Shown here piece after piece: positions 49,980 through 61,370 of a DNA stretch of 64,000 nt. Each line of letters begins with the position of its first letter. Within the stretch, counting starts at the first letter, position 1. Position numbers and translations under genes: made by a program. The DNA comes from Heligmosomoides polygyrus polygyrus (Eukaryota > Nematoda > Chromadorea > Rhabditida > Heligmosomidae), in contig OX377203.1 in assembly GCA_947396885.1 (NCBI GenBank), positions 22,137,253 to 22,201,252 of the forward strand. Reading direction: 5' to 3'. Under the pieces are notes generated by a model. It saw nothing but the letters and a program-made list of their open reading frames with translations, had not been told where the DNA came from and did no database searches.

Positions 49980-50866
49980 AGGAAGTATAGCACTACAGAA
50001 AATAACATAATGTGATAACAAGCAAAAATGATAAAACAAACAACTGTAGGACAACCGCTACTAAATAAACTCGGAATAGAGTAGAAGCTGTTGGGATAGC
50101 CTTTATTTAAACAGTCTTAATCGGACATCTCCATCGTTAAGCAATTACATCGCTACTTAATTTCCTTAGCGAGTCAATCAAATTTAAGCTTCAATAAGAA
50201 GTGGGTCGGAAAGTTTCATAGACGAAAAATGCTCTTTCAAAATCAGAGAGCTCGACGGCTTTGGGTTAAGATATTGTAGCGTAAGTTCTGATCCTTTAAT
50301 GGCAACTGAAACTTTCTGATCTGCATTTCAAACTCGAATCCTTGTACTCGAATGCTTGAGGAAGGAACACTACAAAAGCAAAGTGTCAAAATATTTATCT
50401 AACATCCCCTAAGACCGTGTTCAGCCTCCCCGAACAGGCCCCGTTCCAAAGAGGTCGTCTTCGGAACCTGTCATGCTATCATCCCGTACCAGTGAACTAG
50501 CCATGTTTTTGTTTTGGCATCATCAAAATGTACTAAAAACGAAGCAACGATATTTCTAATAGACGGTGCTTCCTACGTGTACTCTCTTACTGTATTCTGG
50601 TTTACACATGGTTTGTACTAATTGCATTTGAGCAGAGATTGATGTAGACGTAGGTATATGGCGTCCTTGGAGCAATTCTTAACTATCTTTGTCTCATAGG
50701 GAAATGTAGCGAAGCTCCTATGTCGACAGTAGTAACCAAGCAGATGATCTGTTATGTAGTGCTATATAGAAAGTATTTATCTTTCAACTAAAATGCATGA
50801 TTACACCGTCACATTGCAGAAGACTGCAAAAATCCTATTTTTTGCAGTGACAGGGGCTCCGCTCGT
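49980..50866. other. Nothing recognised
   Basis: No coding or repeat signal that I can support. Confidence 0.5.
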
Positions 50867-51291
50867 TTAAGGCCGCCACAGACTTCTGCGGCGCCGCCGA
50901 GCGAAATCGCTGAGCGGCGACGGCGAACGGCGAAACCGCTCAGCGGCTTGACTCATCATCAGTGGGAGCGGTGACGGCGAGGTACTGTACTGTTTCTAGT
51001 CGGGACCGACTGGTGCTTAACAATAACGCGCCCCGATGACGATCGCGCGCCCGCATCGACCGTCTCCGATCTGGATCCCGCCGCGAAAGGGCAGAGCGCA
51101 GTGCGCAGACAGACAGACGCTGGAGCGGCGCCGCCGGGTGGAATGATTCAAGTCATTTCCGCCAGCGACGCCGCCGGTGCCGCCGGTGCCACCGGCCGGC
51201 CAGCGGCGCCGCTGGAGGCGAGCTCTGCGTCTCTGCCCTATGGTTAAGCATAGGGCAGCGGCGACGCCGCAAAAGTCTGCGGGGGCCTTTA
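50867..51291. mobile_element. GC-rich GGCC-type MITE, TTA target duplication
   Basis: Element 50870-51288 (419 bp): ends AGGCCGCCACAGACTTCTGC and inverted AAGTCTGCGGGGGCCT, flanked by TTA. Core filled with GCGGCGCCGC words; contains CTCTGCGTCTCTGCCCTATG as does the copy at 59.8 kb. Confidence 0.88.
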
Positions 51292-51369
51292 CGAGCGCCT
51301 CTGGTACTTGGGAAAAATGGGTGCTCAAAATTTAGGTAGAGCAAAATTCATTCAGACCTTTAGGTCACC

Positions 51370-51520
51370 TGTCACCTGTCGTCCCGTTGATCATCGACTT
51401 GCTCGAGCGGGCGCCAGCAGCGTCTCCATTCGTCCCTGTCGCGTGCCAGAGTGGTCCAATGGATCCTCCTCGCTCGAGGGACACGAAGAGCGTCATATCG
51501 GTCGTTCAGGGCTTCCGACC
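51370..51520 (-). mobile_element. RTE 3' end fragment
   Basis: Matches 1265-1400: CGTCCCGTTGATCATCGAC, GCTCGAGCGGGCGC, CAATGGATCCTCCTCGCTCG. Only the last about 150 bp of the element. Confidence 0.82.
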
Positions 51521-51529
51521 TTTAGGTAG

Positions 51530-52420
51530 TCCTTCTCAATCTCATTTGATATCTGGAGAATATTCTGGGGAAGGATGAAAATGAATAGTTATGGCAAAAG
51601 AACAAAGACGCGCCTCCCCTGCCCTTTTTGCAATACTTATGATGGGTCTTGTATTATAGGCATTAATGTAACATTCAGAATCACAGCAACATGAATATTT
51701 ATTCGAAGTTGCGGAAAGGCCGTCATTGGCTGGGAACCGTAGCATAAAACAGGAACGGAGGAGTGATCATGAGCCACAGGTTCCACGACACGAACGTCTA
51801 TGGTGTGCACAGTCCTGCAAATAGCCATCTGCGTACCGTAGTTTGAACCATTCCGGCTGGACAAGGAACGTGAGACACCAACCAGTGCTCGACAGCACAG
51901 GGAACGTCTTGTACAGCGCGGAGCAGTCGGATCTACTCATGTTACCGAATCGAGCCTTTATACTGGAACAGGTCTTTTATTTTAAAGAAGGCAATAAGGA
52001 AAATATGCATAAAGAAGAGATAGGAACCTGCTCCAGTCAGTTGTTGACTTGAATAGATAAATAGCTTCCAAATAGAAATAACCGTATACCTGAAAGTACA
52101 TACAACGATTTTATAATTAGTGGATTACTTAAGTGCAAAAAAGCAGGAAAGAAGGGAAATGACAGATGCAGCGTTAACAGAAAACAAGATGCAAATGTAT
52201 AGAAGATTGTCGTAAAACTGTCGTGCCAAGATTACTATCGAAGTTTGTCCTGCCTATATTTTAGCGTAATCGCTTCTTCAGAGCCTGGAAAAGACAAGGG
52301 GAGTTGGAGAAATTATTGGTCCGGGAATCTTTTCCAGCTTCGGCAACATCGGAAGCTATAATAAAAGGGGAAAACACGAACTGTGAATAACACAACCCAA
52401 CTGACCTTAAATATCCGAAA
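51530..52420. other. Nothing recognised
   Basis: No gene, RNA or element that I can support. Confidence 0.45.
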
Positions 52421-52422
52421 GG

Positions 52423-52865
52423 GTGTTGACTCACCCTTCGCATGATGTGAATTTCGTTCAAGAATCCCGCTATCTGTTAGTGTATTTCTGTTATAGGCCG
52501 TTGACTACGATGGTTATGCGCTTCTTTATTAAGGATCAGAACTCACAGAGCTGTGCGAAGGGTACCAGCTCTTGTGTTACCGCTAGGCACCTCTCCTTCC
52601 GACTGCCCCGAGGATTCATGACTGCGATCCAAAGCGCTTCTAATTCGCTAATATTGCGAAAAGTAATGAGTATCCAGGGTAGCACTGGCGTACAGGACGC
52701 AGGCTGCAAGTCAACAGCGCTGTTTGCCAAGACGAAGAACGTACGAAAATACTCTTTTGCGAGGTTTTCATCTGAGACAATCTAAGTACGAAAATACGCA
52801 AATGCGATCGTAGTGCCCATCTCTCCGATGTGGTGAGGGTTATTGACATCCCTGCTAGCATCTAA
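52423..52865 (-). other. Unidentified coding-like remnant, mirrored at 54.03-54.13 kb
   Basis: Minus-strand open pieces (52861-52640, 52730-52536) read HLRIFVLRLSQ, TCSLRPVRQCYPGYSLL and ERCLAVTQELVPFAQL. An inverted diverged copy of 52561-52607 lies at 54030-54075 (AGGAGAGGTGCCTGGAGG). Family unknown; probably an old repeat. Confidence 0.4.
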
Positions 52866-53205
52866 AGAAGGCAACTGGTTCGAAACCGTATCGACGATGG
52901 GATGTCTCCCACACGATCCTGCGTTGTCTGCCCTAATGGGAAAGGTGTGACAACAGGTGAGATCTATCTGATGTTATGCAACGTATGTGAGGAGAATTAA
53001 TAAGAAAACAATAAGCTCCCTCTATGTAAGAATAAACGAGCATATAGATGGCCTTAGAAAAGGTAACATCTAGCCTCCTTGGGGTAACACAGGGTTCGAT
53101 CCCACTAGGGCGTTGCTAGATGTCTTTGTGTCGATCTTAGCGCCGGAGACAGAAATATAAGGGCGCTGAATATTGGAACGGCTTGGGTCGCAGCTATGAG
53201 TCCTT

Positions 53206-54032
53206 GGCCCGGATTCATAAACGATTTAGCGGCGGGTAAGTGCAAAATTTACCCCCACTCCCCACTTACGCGCGATTTATGAACGCGCGGCGGGAAAAAT
53301 CCGAGGTAAGTGTCGAGGTAAATGCTACCCCGTCAGCGCGTCGGGGAAGATTTACCTCCAAGGCGAGGGTTTTGCTCCGCGGCCAACTTCTGACCCAATG
53401 CATGCCTCCGCTGGCCCTTAGCCAGCTCTGAGCTGGCCGCCAGCCGCAAATTCAATGCATGGCAGGGGCGTCCAGTTACCGTCGCCCTGCGCACGTCTTT
53501 CGCCGCACTTCGGTGAGTTGTTTTACCTTTTGTTTTTCTCCATTAGGCTTGCATTCCATGATTTTTGGGCTCTGTGGACCATGGCGGCCCACAATGCCAC
53601 TAATTTTTAGGTGCATTGCTTCCTATAGTGGCATTGGGGGTCGGCTTGGGCCACCATGAGCCTAGTCCACCAAGCAAATCGTAATGTACGATTTGCGTGG
53701 GTGGACTATGCTCGTCCACCACCTTAGCCTTCCTTGGCATATGTTGTCTATGGAGCCTACTGTGGTGGATGGCACCCATTATTAGTCATGTAGGCCCACA
53801 TTTACCATTGTTCTCTACTTCCTGCTTTGCAACTAGTTTCCACCCTTCCCCTAACCCCATATTTCACATTTCATTTCCCCTAAATACGATGCTGCTAGTG
53901 TCGGTGCCAGCGAGTCCCAGCAGCAAGTGTGACTGCTTGGTTTCGCTGTTAGCTGATGCCAGTGGGCCAGCGGAGGCATGCACATTGGGTCAGAAATTGG
54001 CCGCTGAGCAAAACTCTCGCTTTGGCCGGGGG
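53206..54032. mobile_element. Palindromic foldback element, copy 1
   Basis: Left end GGCCCGGATTCATAAACG, inner arms GGCGAGGGTTTTGCTC...CCAATGCATGCCTCCGCTGG at 53360-53420 and their inverse at 53960-54030. Also contains a perfect CAAATCGTA/TACGATTTG palindrome near 53672-53694. No ORF of known type. A second, inverted copy is at 62473-63140. Confidence 0.75.
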
Positions 54033-54079
54033 TCAATCGGAAGGAGAGGTGCCTGGAGGTAACACAAGGGCTGGCATCC

Positions 54080-55430
54080 TTCGCACAGCTCGTGAGTTTC
54101 GATCTTCATGATCTCTTCCACAGGGTGATTATGTCGGGTTTAGTTTTTCATTCACCTACTTATACGTCCGTCTGCGAGTGTTTCGTGGTCTGCTTCCGCA
54201 CCCACCTCAAAGGTTACTCATTCATTTAAAACTGTGGAGTCGAGCCATGTCTCGAGTTTCGTTAAGACTAGTGCCCGTACTAAGAAATGATGTTAGAGCT
54301 GGTGGTGATGCAGATGTTTCCGAGTATTTCATGCTCCAAAGGAAACTCAACTCTCTGAAACGTAGGCCAAATAAAGAAGTGCATAACATTCTAGGTTAAC
54401 GAGACTATAACAGGAATACACTAACAGTTTAACAACGCCATGCCAAGACTCATCGCAAGTTGAACTTGCGTAATCCAGCAATCGATCGGAAGGAGGAACG
54501 ATTGGCCATGATCCAGGAGCTGGCACCATTTGCCGACACCGGAAGATGAAACCCTGAAGGTCGCTGATGAGCTGATCCGAAGGGCGGACCTCATCCACCC
54601 GGATTTGTCTCAATTTGAAGGTGACTCAACAGGCTTTCGGCTTTTGCATAACGTCAGATTGGTTACCTTCTTCATGGTTCTTGTCGCGAATCCGCGAGGT
54701 TTGCTCCCTTCAAATTCCCTTGGGTGGGTCCCTTGCGTGCAGCCCTTCTACAGTATGGATATCTATCGATTCGGAGGATGTCGGAGCCTTGCTACACTGT
54801 CTCAGCTACATAGCTAAGTGCATGTGTGATGGCCTCCTGCCCCGTTTTGGAAAAATCCCTGACTCGGAGAAACACTGCGTATCAATCGTTGATGTGGAAG
54901 TCGCTGTCCTATCTATCCAAGGGGCTGGCTCCGCCTAATCGACGGCGAGCTTGTTGCCGATCCGTCGGTTGGCTCCGTCTGATGACGCGGAAGTGCTCCG
55001 CTCACCGACATACCGGTTGGTGGCTTTACGTGTTGGGATTAAAACCAAGCCTCGCGTAGGGTAGGGCTCTTTCACTACAGTCCCTGCCCAATACATGTTG
55101 CGTGCGTACGTGCCGAAGGTTGGCTTCGTCCACTGGAGCAAACGGGGCACTCAATCGCGGACCCCGTCAGCCGAGTCTGAGAGTGGTTGAATCTCTGAGA
55201 TTGCACATGTTGTCTAGCTGGAGGTTGAGAAGTCTTAGCAGTAGACATCTGCAATGGGGCAGTCTGATGGCATATCAGTCATGTGACTTTAGATTCACCT
55301 GCACTGGGGCTACCGACTCACAACCGTTCGTCTGCTTATCCATTAACTTTTTGAAATGATTTCTGGACGGGTAATTTCTCCAGCTCCCTTTGTCTTTGCT
55401 TTATTGTTTTCCTAGTTAGGTTAAGGATGA
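54080..55430. other. Unassigned region with coding-like patches
   Basis: Open pieces such as DETLKVADELIRRADLIHPD (54530-54620) and its mirrored neighbour are not recognised. 54930-55150 shows imperfect inverted repeats (GTCGGTTGGCTCCGTC, AAGGTTGGCTTCGTCC). Probably decayed transposon. Confidence 0.35.
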
Positions 55431-55439
55431 GAGCAATCC

Positions 55440-55525
55440 TTTTTGAGATGCTCCACTCATTCTAATTTTACGTGGTGTCGTGAAGGCGATTTGAACAAGT
55501 ATTTGGTTATACTATGACTTTTTAC
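55440..55525 (-). mobile_element. tRNA-derived SINE fragment
   Basis: CAATCCTTTTTGAGATGC, TTACGTGGTGTCGTGAAGG, TATTTGGTTATACTATGAC: tail half only. Confidence 0.65.
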
Positions 55526-55559
55526 AAAGTTCTTAGTCCATAGCCCAGTCCAGTAACCA

Positions 55560-56165
55560 GCAAAATATCTACATTATTTAGCAATTTTACAAGAGCTGCT
55601 CTGGAAGATATGTGTAACATGAATCCTATCTACAATTGTTGCGTGACTTGAGCATCGTGCACTCGTCCAAGACGTCGCGATTTTTATTCGACAGCAGAAT
55701 ACTGCTTGTCTGGAGGTTCACACCTGTAAACGATGCAACAGAAACAGTTGTAAAATACACACATGTTCTCACCTTGATGCTACATGTAAGCAGCATTCAC
55801 AATATCGATAGAATAAAGATCGCGACGAGTTTTTCGAATGCATGATGCAATCTGGTTTTTTCTTCTAAATAACTGTTGCCTTGCTGCGCTTTAAAAAAAG
55901 TTTCAATATTTATTTTTTCAACAAAAAAAGAAATTTCATAAAAATATTACACCCATTTGGGCAGCCAAACTAAAAATTTTCATTAAAGCTATACCAAATT
56001 TCCCTTGGACAAGAAATCATTCTAACCTTCTTGGAGAGTCTGTAATTCAGCATATAAGAAGCACGTTTCGATTTTCAATTTGATTTGGGAATCCTTAGGC
56101 TAGCTTAGAGGGGTGTCCAATTTAATTTGGAAAATGTCCTATTCAACGTGAAGATGGTATACAGT
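55560..56165. repeat. Dispersed repeat, uninterrupted copy of the one split at 17.5 kb
   Basis: TTTTTATTCGACAGCAGAAT, GGTTCACACCTGTAAACGAT, TTGATGCTACATGTAAG, CTTGGAGAGTCTGTAATTCA and GTCCAATTTAATTTGG run in the same order as 17395-18140 without the SINE. Serves as the empty site for SINE copy 6. Confidence 0.75.
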
Positions 56166-56640
56166 TCCTTCTCGTTATAACGCGTTTGAAGGGACCAGAG
56201 AAAATCCGGGTTATAACGACAGTTGCGTCCTAATCGGACCTGATGTTTTTGAGACTCTCTTAAGCACATATTTATCTAAAATCACATGTAGTGACTAAAT
56301 ATGATTATCAAAGATGAGCTACGAAGATGAAACCGGATACCAAGGGTAATTAGGCGTGATCAGCAGCACAACTGCAACCCAATATTGCTGGATCTCTTGA
56401 TGTGATCGAAACTATCGCACCAGGCGGGACTTGAACCCGCACTCCCTGCCTGCGAGCAGGATGTGAGCCCACTACACTATCAGCGCTGTTAAATGGCTGC
56501 GCTATATCCCTGGTGCTAATGGCTTATCAAGACTCTTCGTTGACATCGGGATGTATCGTGTGATCGAATAGCGCTCTTACTGTAATCCTGTCAGCAAAGC
56601 TGAGGGTAAATGCATAAGTTCCTCATGGTTTTTTTCCGAC
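56163..56640. mobile_element. Element with TTCTCGTTATAACGCG end, containing a tRNA-like SINE
   Basis: Left end GTTCCTTCTCGTTATAACGC, then GAGAAAATCCGGGTTATAAC. Same order as 59396 onward. The tRNA-like segment is 56400-56500. Confidence 0.65.
56400..56500 (-). repeat. tRNA-like SINE head (not a functional tRNA)
   Basis: Reverse strand: GCGCTGATAGTGTAGTGGG (box A-like), GCTCGCAGGCAGGGAG, GCGGGTTCAAGTCCCGC (box B) and CTGGTGCGATAG. Acceptor and anticodon stems pair poorly and no 3' terminator-like T run follows. The uninterrupted counterpart of the SINE split by a MITE at 59.8 kb. Confidence 0.65.
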
Positions 56641-56679
56641 AGCTTGTAGAGTGAGCATTTGAGTAGTTTTACCAGAAAT

Positions 56680-58480
56680 TCCAAACCGCCCTACTCAGGA
56701 ATTGTTGTGCACTTACTCGGCAAAACTTTGGAGTGCGCTTTGCACATTGTATATAGGATCGAACCTATCAATTGAGCGGGAGTGACCGCACTCAAATTCC
56801 ACAATGGGCGTGTTCTGAGCGTAATAACTCTGTCAAGTTTGAATCTTTCCCGCTGCAACTTGTAGATTTTGTAAGCAGTAGAAAGTTTAAAAAGTGCGCT
56901 AAAACACAGAAACGTAGCTTATAATTGGACAAAGTTACAGCGGTGCGAAAATGCAGGTTAGCCTTGTGTGACACGTTAGTCGATTACTGCTGGAAGACGA
57001 TGAGAGCTAACGGCATGCAAATGCGTGGATGAGCACGAGACTGAAAGCATTTTACGATGACCTGCTCACAGCTACCTAGCTGCCCGAACAGCATTAGCCC
57101 GAGCTGCTATTTTAAAGCGGCGGACGGCAGCGGTGAAGTTCCTCCCGCCCTTACTCGCCTGCATTTGAGTTCTCGACACTTTCAATGGTACTATGACGCT
57201 TTGATCAGCTAGAGAAGCTCTATCGAATGGTGTCAATTTCGACCAATTCTGGGAATATCGATTTTTGACAATTTCGCATCAAAGGCGTAGCGGCTCAAAG
57301 CCGCTTCGGAAGGACAATGACGTCATCAAAAATCGATTTCTTGATCCGGGCCAGGTTTGATACCATTCGATAGAGTTACTGCGAGCAGTAAGAACTGTAA
57401 TCTGGGCGAGTAAGAGCGCGGAGAACATCGACCGTTGTTGTGATAAATTAGACGCGTGTACTAAGCGCAATAACTCGCACTGAAACATATCAACGTAGCT
57501 TATGATTGTACAAAGTTACAGTAGGCCTGGTTTACACTTGCGCCGCCATGCGGCGCGGCGTGATGGTCGCCATAGATATCGCGCCAATTTTTTGCGCGGC
57601 CCGCTCGCTCGACGTCTATTTCGCCTATGGTGCCGCACCGCGCAGCGCCGCAACTATAAACCAGGGCTTAGTCCCAGCTGCAATTTTAGAGCTGCGGAGG
57701 GCAGCGGTGAAGTTCCTGCCGCCCACTGGCCCACATTTTGGTTTTTGGTACTAGCAATAAAACCATTAGCTTCAGCTCGAAAAGCTCCATCGAGCGGTGT
57801 CAATCTCAGCCGATTCCGGGAAAATTGATTTTTTGACAATTTCCGTCGACGAGGGCGCTCTTCGCCGAGTACAAAATCATTTAGCTGCTATTTGGTGCGC
57901 TGATTACAAATCCGAAGTCCCTTTTTGAAAACGCCGCCGACTTTGGTATGTTTTAGACTTTCCCTGGATTTTCTACCGAGATTGATACCGTTCGATAGAA
58001 CTTTTCGAACTGAATAGAATGGTACCATATAGTGTGTCAAAGACTTAAATTTGGGCGAATAAGGGCGGAAGAAACTTCACCGCTGTCCTCCTCAGCTCTA
58101 TAATGGCAGCTGGGTCTAAGGCACGTTAGGCATCTAGGGAGTTGCGAGCATGTTGTCGTGAAGTGTTTTCAGTCTCGTGCTCGCACGTATTTGCATGCCG
58201 TTAGCTCTCCTCGTCTTCCCACAGTAATCGAGCAAACTCGGAAAAAAATCGGTTCACACAAGGCTAACCTGCATTTTCATCCGCTGTAGATTTGTTCAGT
58301 CATAAGCTACGTCGCTGCGTTTCAGCACACTGCTTGAGCGCTTTACTGCCTGCAAAATCTACAAGTTGCAGCAGGAAAGATTCAAACTTGACAGAGTTAT
58401 CGCACTCAGAACACGTCCGCGGCGGAATTTGCGAGCTGTCGAGCCGTGCAGCTTTAAACAGCGCGATTGAGTCTCTAATA
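56680..58480. repeat. Blocks related to the interior of the 42.7-46.7 kb foldback element
   Basis: Shares CCCTACTCAGGAATTG, GATCGAACCTATCAAT, AATGACGTCATCAAAAATCG, CATTCGATAGA and AAGGCTAACCTGCATTTTC with 43.6-45.9 kb. No ORF. Confidence 0.7.
57524..57667. mobile_element. GGCC-type MITE
   Basis: 144 bp: GGCCTGGTTTACACTTGCGC and the inverted ATAAACCAGGGC, core CGCCGCATGGCGGCGCGG-like. Flanks GTA/TTA fit a damaged TTA duplication. Confidence 0.75.
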
Positions 58481-59280
58481 TATGGTGTTAGGTTTTCGTT
58501 CCTATCAAACGAACATTTTTATTGGTTTTCACTATTTTTACACAAAAACCTACGGAGTGCGGGGAGACATTTTGGAAAATCGTGTATGACAAAAACTTGC
58601 CATGCGTGGCCGTTGTTTTTACATCATCAGGTTCCCGCAAAGGTAGCACTAAACGCACTAATATTTTGACCATTCTGGGATCGCTCAACTTTGAGAAATT
58701 TTTCATCAAATGAGGCAGAACCTGAATATCCATTTCGAACGACGCCCTCCAACTGCGCTTACAAATTTTTCCCTCTACTTTCTTCTCCTCATAGCTGATT
58801 CTTATTTTCACTTGTGGACTTGTAGAGCTTTCCTTGTAGTTTTCTAGAAACAACATATTGCTTAGTAATAGATTACGCACACGGCTGAATATTGAATTTG
58901 TTCCAGCTGGTTGCTGCATCCTGTATGATCAGAAAATTAATAGCGTTCTTCTACTGTTGTTTAGATCCGTTCGTCCAATGTTCACTCTTGAGAAGCCTTT
59001 GCACTGCCTACACAATACCATCATACTGCATGTTCAACAACCAATCTTCCGAAAATTAGTCACAACGGAACGGAAGCGCCCCACCACGGGCCAGAGAAGA
59101 ATTTTCGGTAGTTTTACGTGAGAGCGCATTACTTTGTAATAAGAGCAGCTACAACCATGATACTTTCCGGAAGTATAGCATTAAGTATATGCTACATAAC
59201 TGTTGGTATGCGGTTTTTTTGCAATTGGAAAAAGACAACCAATAAGGTTTCCTAATTTTGTTGCAGGACTTATGGGCCAC
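58481..59280. other. Nothing recognised
   Basis: No gene. Mildly open minus frame 58919-58488 without known similarity. Confidence 0.4.
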
Positions 59281-59283
59281 CCC

Positions 59284-59330
<47 letters not shown>

Positions 59331-59396
59331 TATACATATATATACATATATATACATATATATACATATATATACATATATATACATATATATATA
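59284..59396. repeat. (TA)n / (ATATAC)n microsatellite
   Basis: TA dinucleotides followed by ATATATACAT-type hexanucleotides. Tyr/Ile-rich frames are artefacts. Confidence 0.97.
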
Positions 59397-60553
59397 GTTC
59401 CATCTCGATATAGCGCGTTTGAAAGGATCGGAGAAAATCCGCGTTAAAACGGGAGTCGCGTCCTAACCGGAGCTGACCTTATTTAGACTCTTTTACGGTA
59501 GATTTATTTAGAAATGCATACAATGGCTAGATATGGCTATACTAATCAGATATGTGACCATTAGGCGAGTGTGAAGGCAAAAAGCACCTTTAGATTATTA
59601 ATGAAGTCTTGTCCTCAGATACGCAATGCTGAACATATACATAAGTGTAACAGAAATGTATGAGGAATGATGAGTACCAAAGAAAAGTTAGAAGTGATCA
59701 ACAACAAAACTGTATAACATGATGTTAATATCTTTCCTCGCCATCAAAACCCGCGCCAGGTGGGACATGGACCCCCTAGGCAGGATGTTAGCCCATTAAG
59801 GCCGCCACAGACTTCTGCGGCGCCGCACGGCGGCGCCGCTGGAGGCGAGCTCTGCGTCTCTGCCCTACGGTTAAGCACAGGGCAGCGGCGCCGCCGGTGC
59901 CGCCGGCCGGCCAGCGGCGCCGCTGGAGGCGAGCTCTGCGTCTCTGCCCTATGGTTAAGCATAGGGCAGCGGCGCCGCCGAGCGGCGCCGCAGATGTCTG
60001 TGGCGGCCTTTACGCTATCAGCGATGCTAAAACGCACGCCGCATCCGCCGTTTCCTCGTTGGCGACCTCACAGCAAACTTATACAAAATCGGGATGTTGC
60101 GCTTCTGCGTGCATCTAATTCATTGTCGCACAGGTGCTGGTCGCGACTACGGACAAAGCAATAGAAGTGTAGGTCTGATGGCACACGCGGTCCGCACCTT
60201 GCTCCTCTTCATTTTCCGGGTGGGACCGGAACTGAGCCCTTGTCACGTTATAACGGGAGTCATTTTGAGCGTAGAGTTTCGCTAGGAACCGCGCTACAAC
60301 GGAAGTAGCGTTGTATCCGACGCGTCTTAAGCGGAGTTGATTTGTATTGATAACAGAATATCTCTAGGGCAGGGCTTCAATATTATCCAAAGTTGCTCTT
60401 TGCCTTCAAACTTTCTTCATGGCCACACTGTGTGTGAGTTTAGATAAATACGTGCGTGTAAAATCGGTGTAAAAAGGTCAGCTCCCGTTACACGACCGAT
60501 CTTCTCCGCTCCCTTCAAACGCGTTATAACGGGGGGAGAAAGATGTTACGAAG
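59396..60553. mobile_element. TIR element with TATAACGCGTTTGAA ends, nested contents
   Basis: Left end ATAGCGCGTTTGAAAGGATC and right end, inverted, CCGTTATAACGCG / TTTGAAGGGAGCGGAGAA at 60470-60550. It encloses a tRNA-like SINE (about 59745-60030) that is itself split by a GGCC MITE. Confidence 0.65.
59796..60012. mobile_element. GC-rich GGCC-type MITE in a SINE, TTA duplication
   Basis: Element 59799-60009 (211 bp): AGGCCGCCACAGACTTCTGC and the inverted GTCTGTGGCGGCCT, flanked by TTA. Inside is a tandem duplication of a roughly 65-bp block with GAGGCGAGCTCTGCGTCTC. Flanking SINE sequence GATGTTAGCCCA / CGCTATCAGCGATG joins to match 56455-56490. Confidence 0.9.
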
Positions 60554-60769
60554 AGAGGCTGCTATTCCAGAGATATTGATTACAACTCAGAAAAGATTGA
60601 GCCCACCAACTACAATATAAATCTGCACGTAATCGTTCCGCTAATATAGTGACGCCACGCTGAAAAAGGTCCAACATTTCTGAATGTCATGAAATATCCG
60701 GAGAATCCTTATTTCATGATAGCCGGGCAAGTTATTAAAAGACTTGAAGAGACTTTAAATTTAAAACAA

Positions 60770-61008
60770 TCATCGACTACCCTTCAGCGACCTCCACCAC
60801 TCCAGGACTAAAGTTTCGGACCGCGTGAACGACAACCACAAAAGCCGGCAATTTGATCAATATCGATTGATGGCTACCGACACTTTGAAAACGAACTTCC
60901 GATTCTTGTTCAGCGACCTCGACTTCACCCACGGCTGATGCTTGAGCCGCTGTCGGTCGCCAATACGCCGTGCCCACAACAGTTGTACGACGGATGGACG
61001 CACGGAAA

Positions 61009-61057
<49 letters not shown>

Positions 61058-61080
61058 CACACACACACTACACCTAGAAA
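60770..61080 (-). mobile_element. Diverged 108-bp satellite relative plus (GT)n, Helitron-like
   Basis: Reverse strand: (GT) run, CGTCCATCCGTCGTACAAC, GTCGAGGTCGCTGAACAAGA, ATCAATCGATATTGATCAAA, GCGGTCCGAAACTTTAGTCC. Same order as one satellite unit of intron 24, with a 5' microsatellite. Confidence 0.65.
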
Positions 61081-61370
61081 TTTTCTGACGAGCCGCGAGG
61101 TATGCGCCATGCACTCGCCTAAATTCTTGAATTTACGCTCGATTGATTGTGTTTTACTTGAACAAAATTTCTCCATAAAGTGGCTTATCTACTGTACCTA
61201 TTCTGAGAAGTAATTGTCTGCATTGCGAGAGGCAACTATAGGCCATTACGGTAGGCATTTCCCGAATGACTCCCTACTCGTAGCCCAACGTTAAGTTTAA
61301 ATGATCTTTTCCCTGTTACACCGATGAGCGCTGCTGTGAGAAGGACTAGGCTCTCATGCAGAGAGTAGGT

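Noticed and set aside
56400..56500. Functional tRNA-Ala-like gene on the minus strand
   Set aside because: The anticodon stem is offset by one base and acceptor pairing needs several wobbles. A sister copy at 59.8 kb is clearly part of a mobile element.
59149..59403. Tyr/Ile/Met-rich 84-codon frame
   Set aside because: Microsatellite translation.
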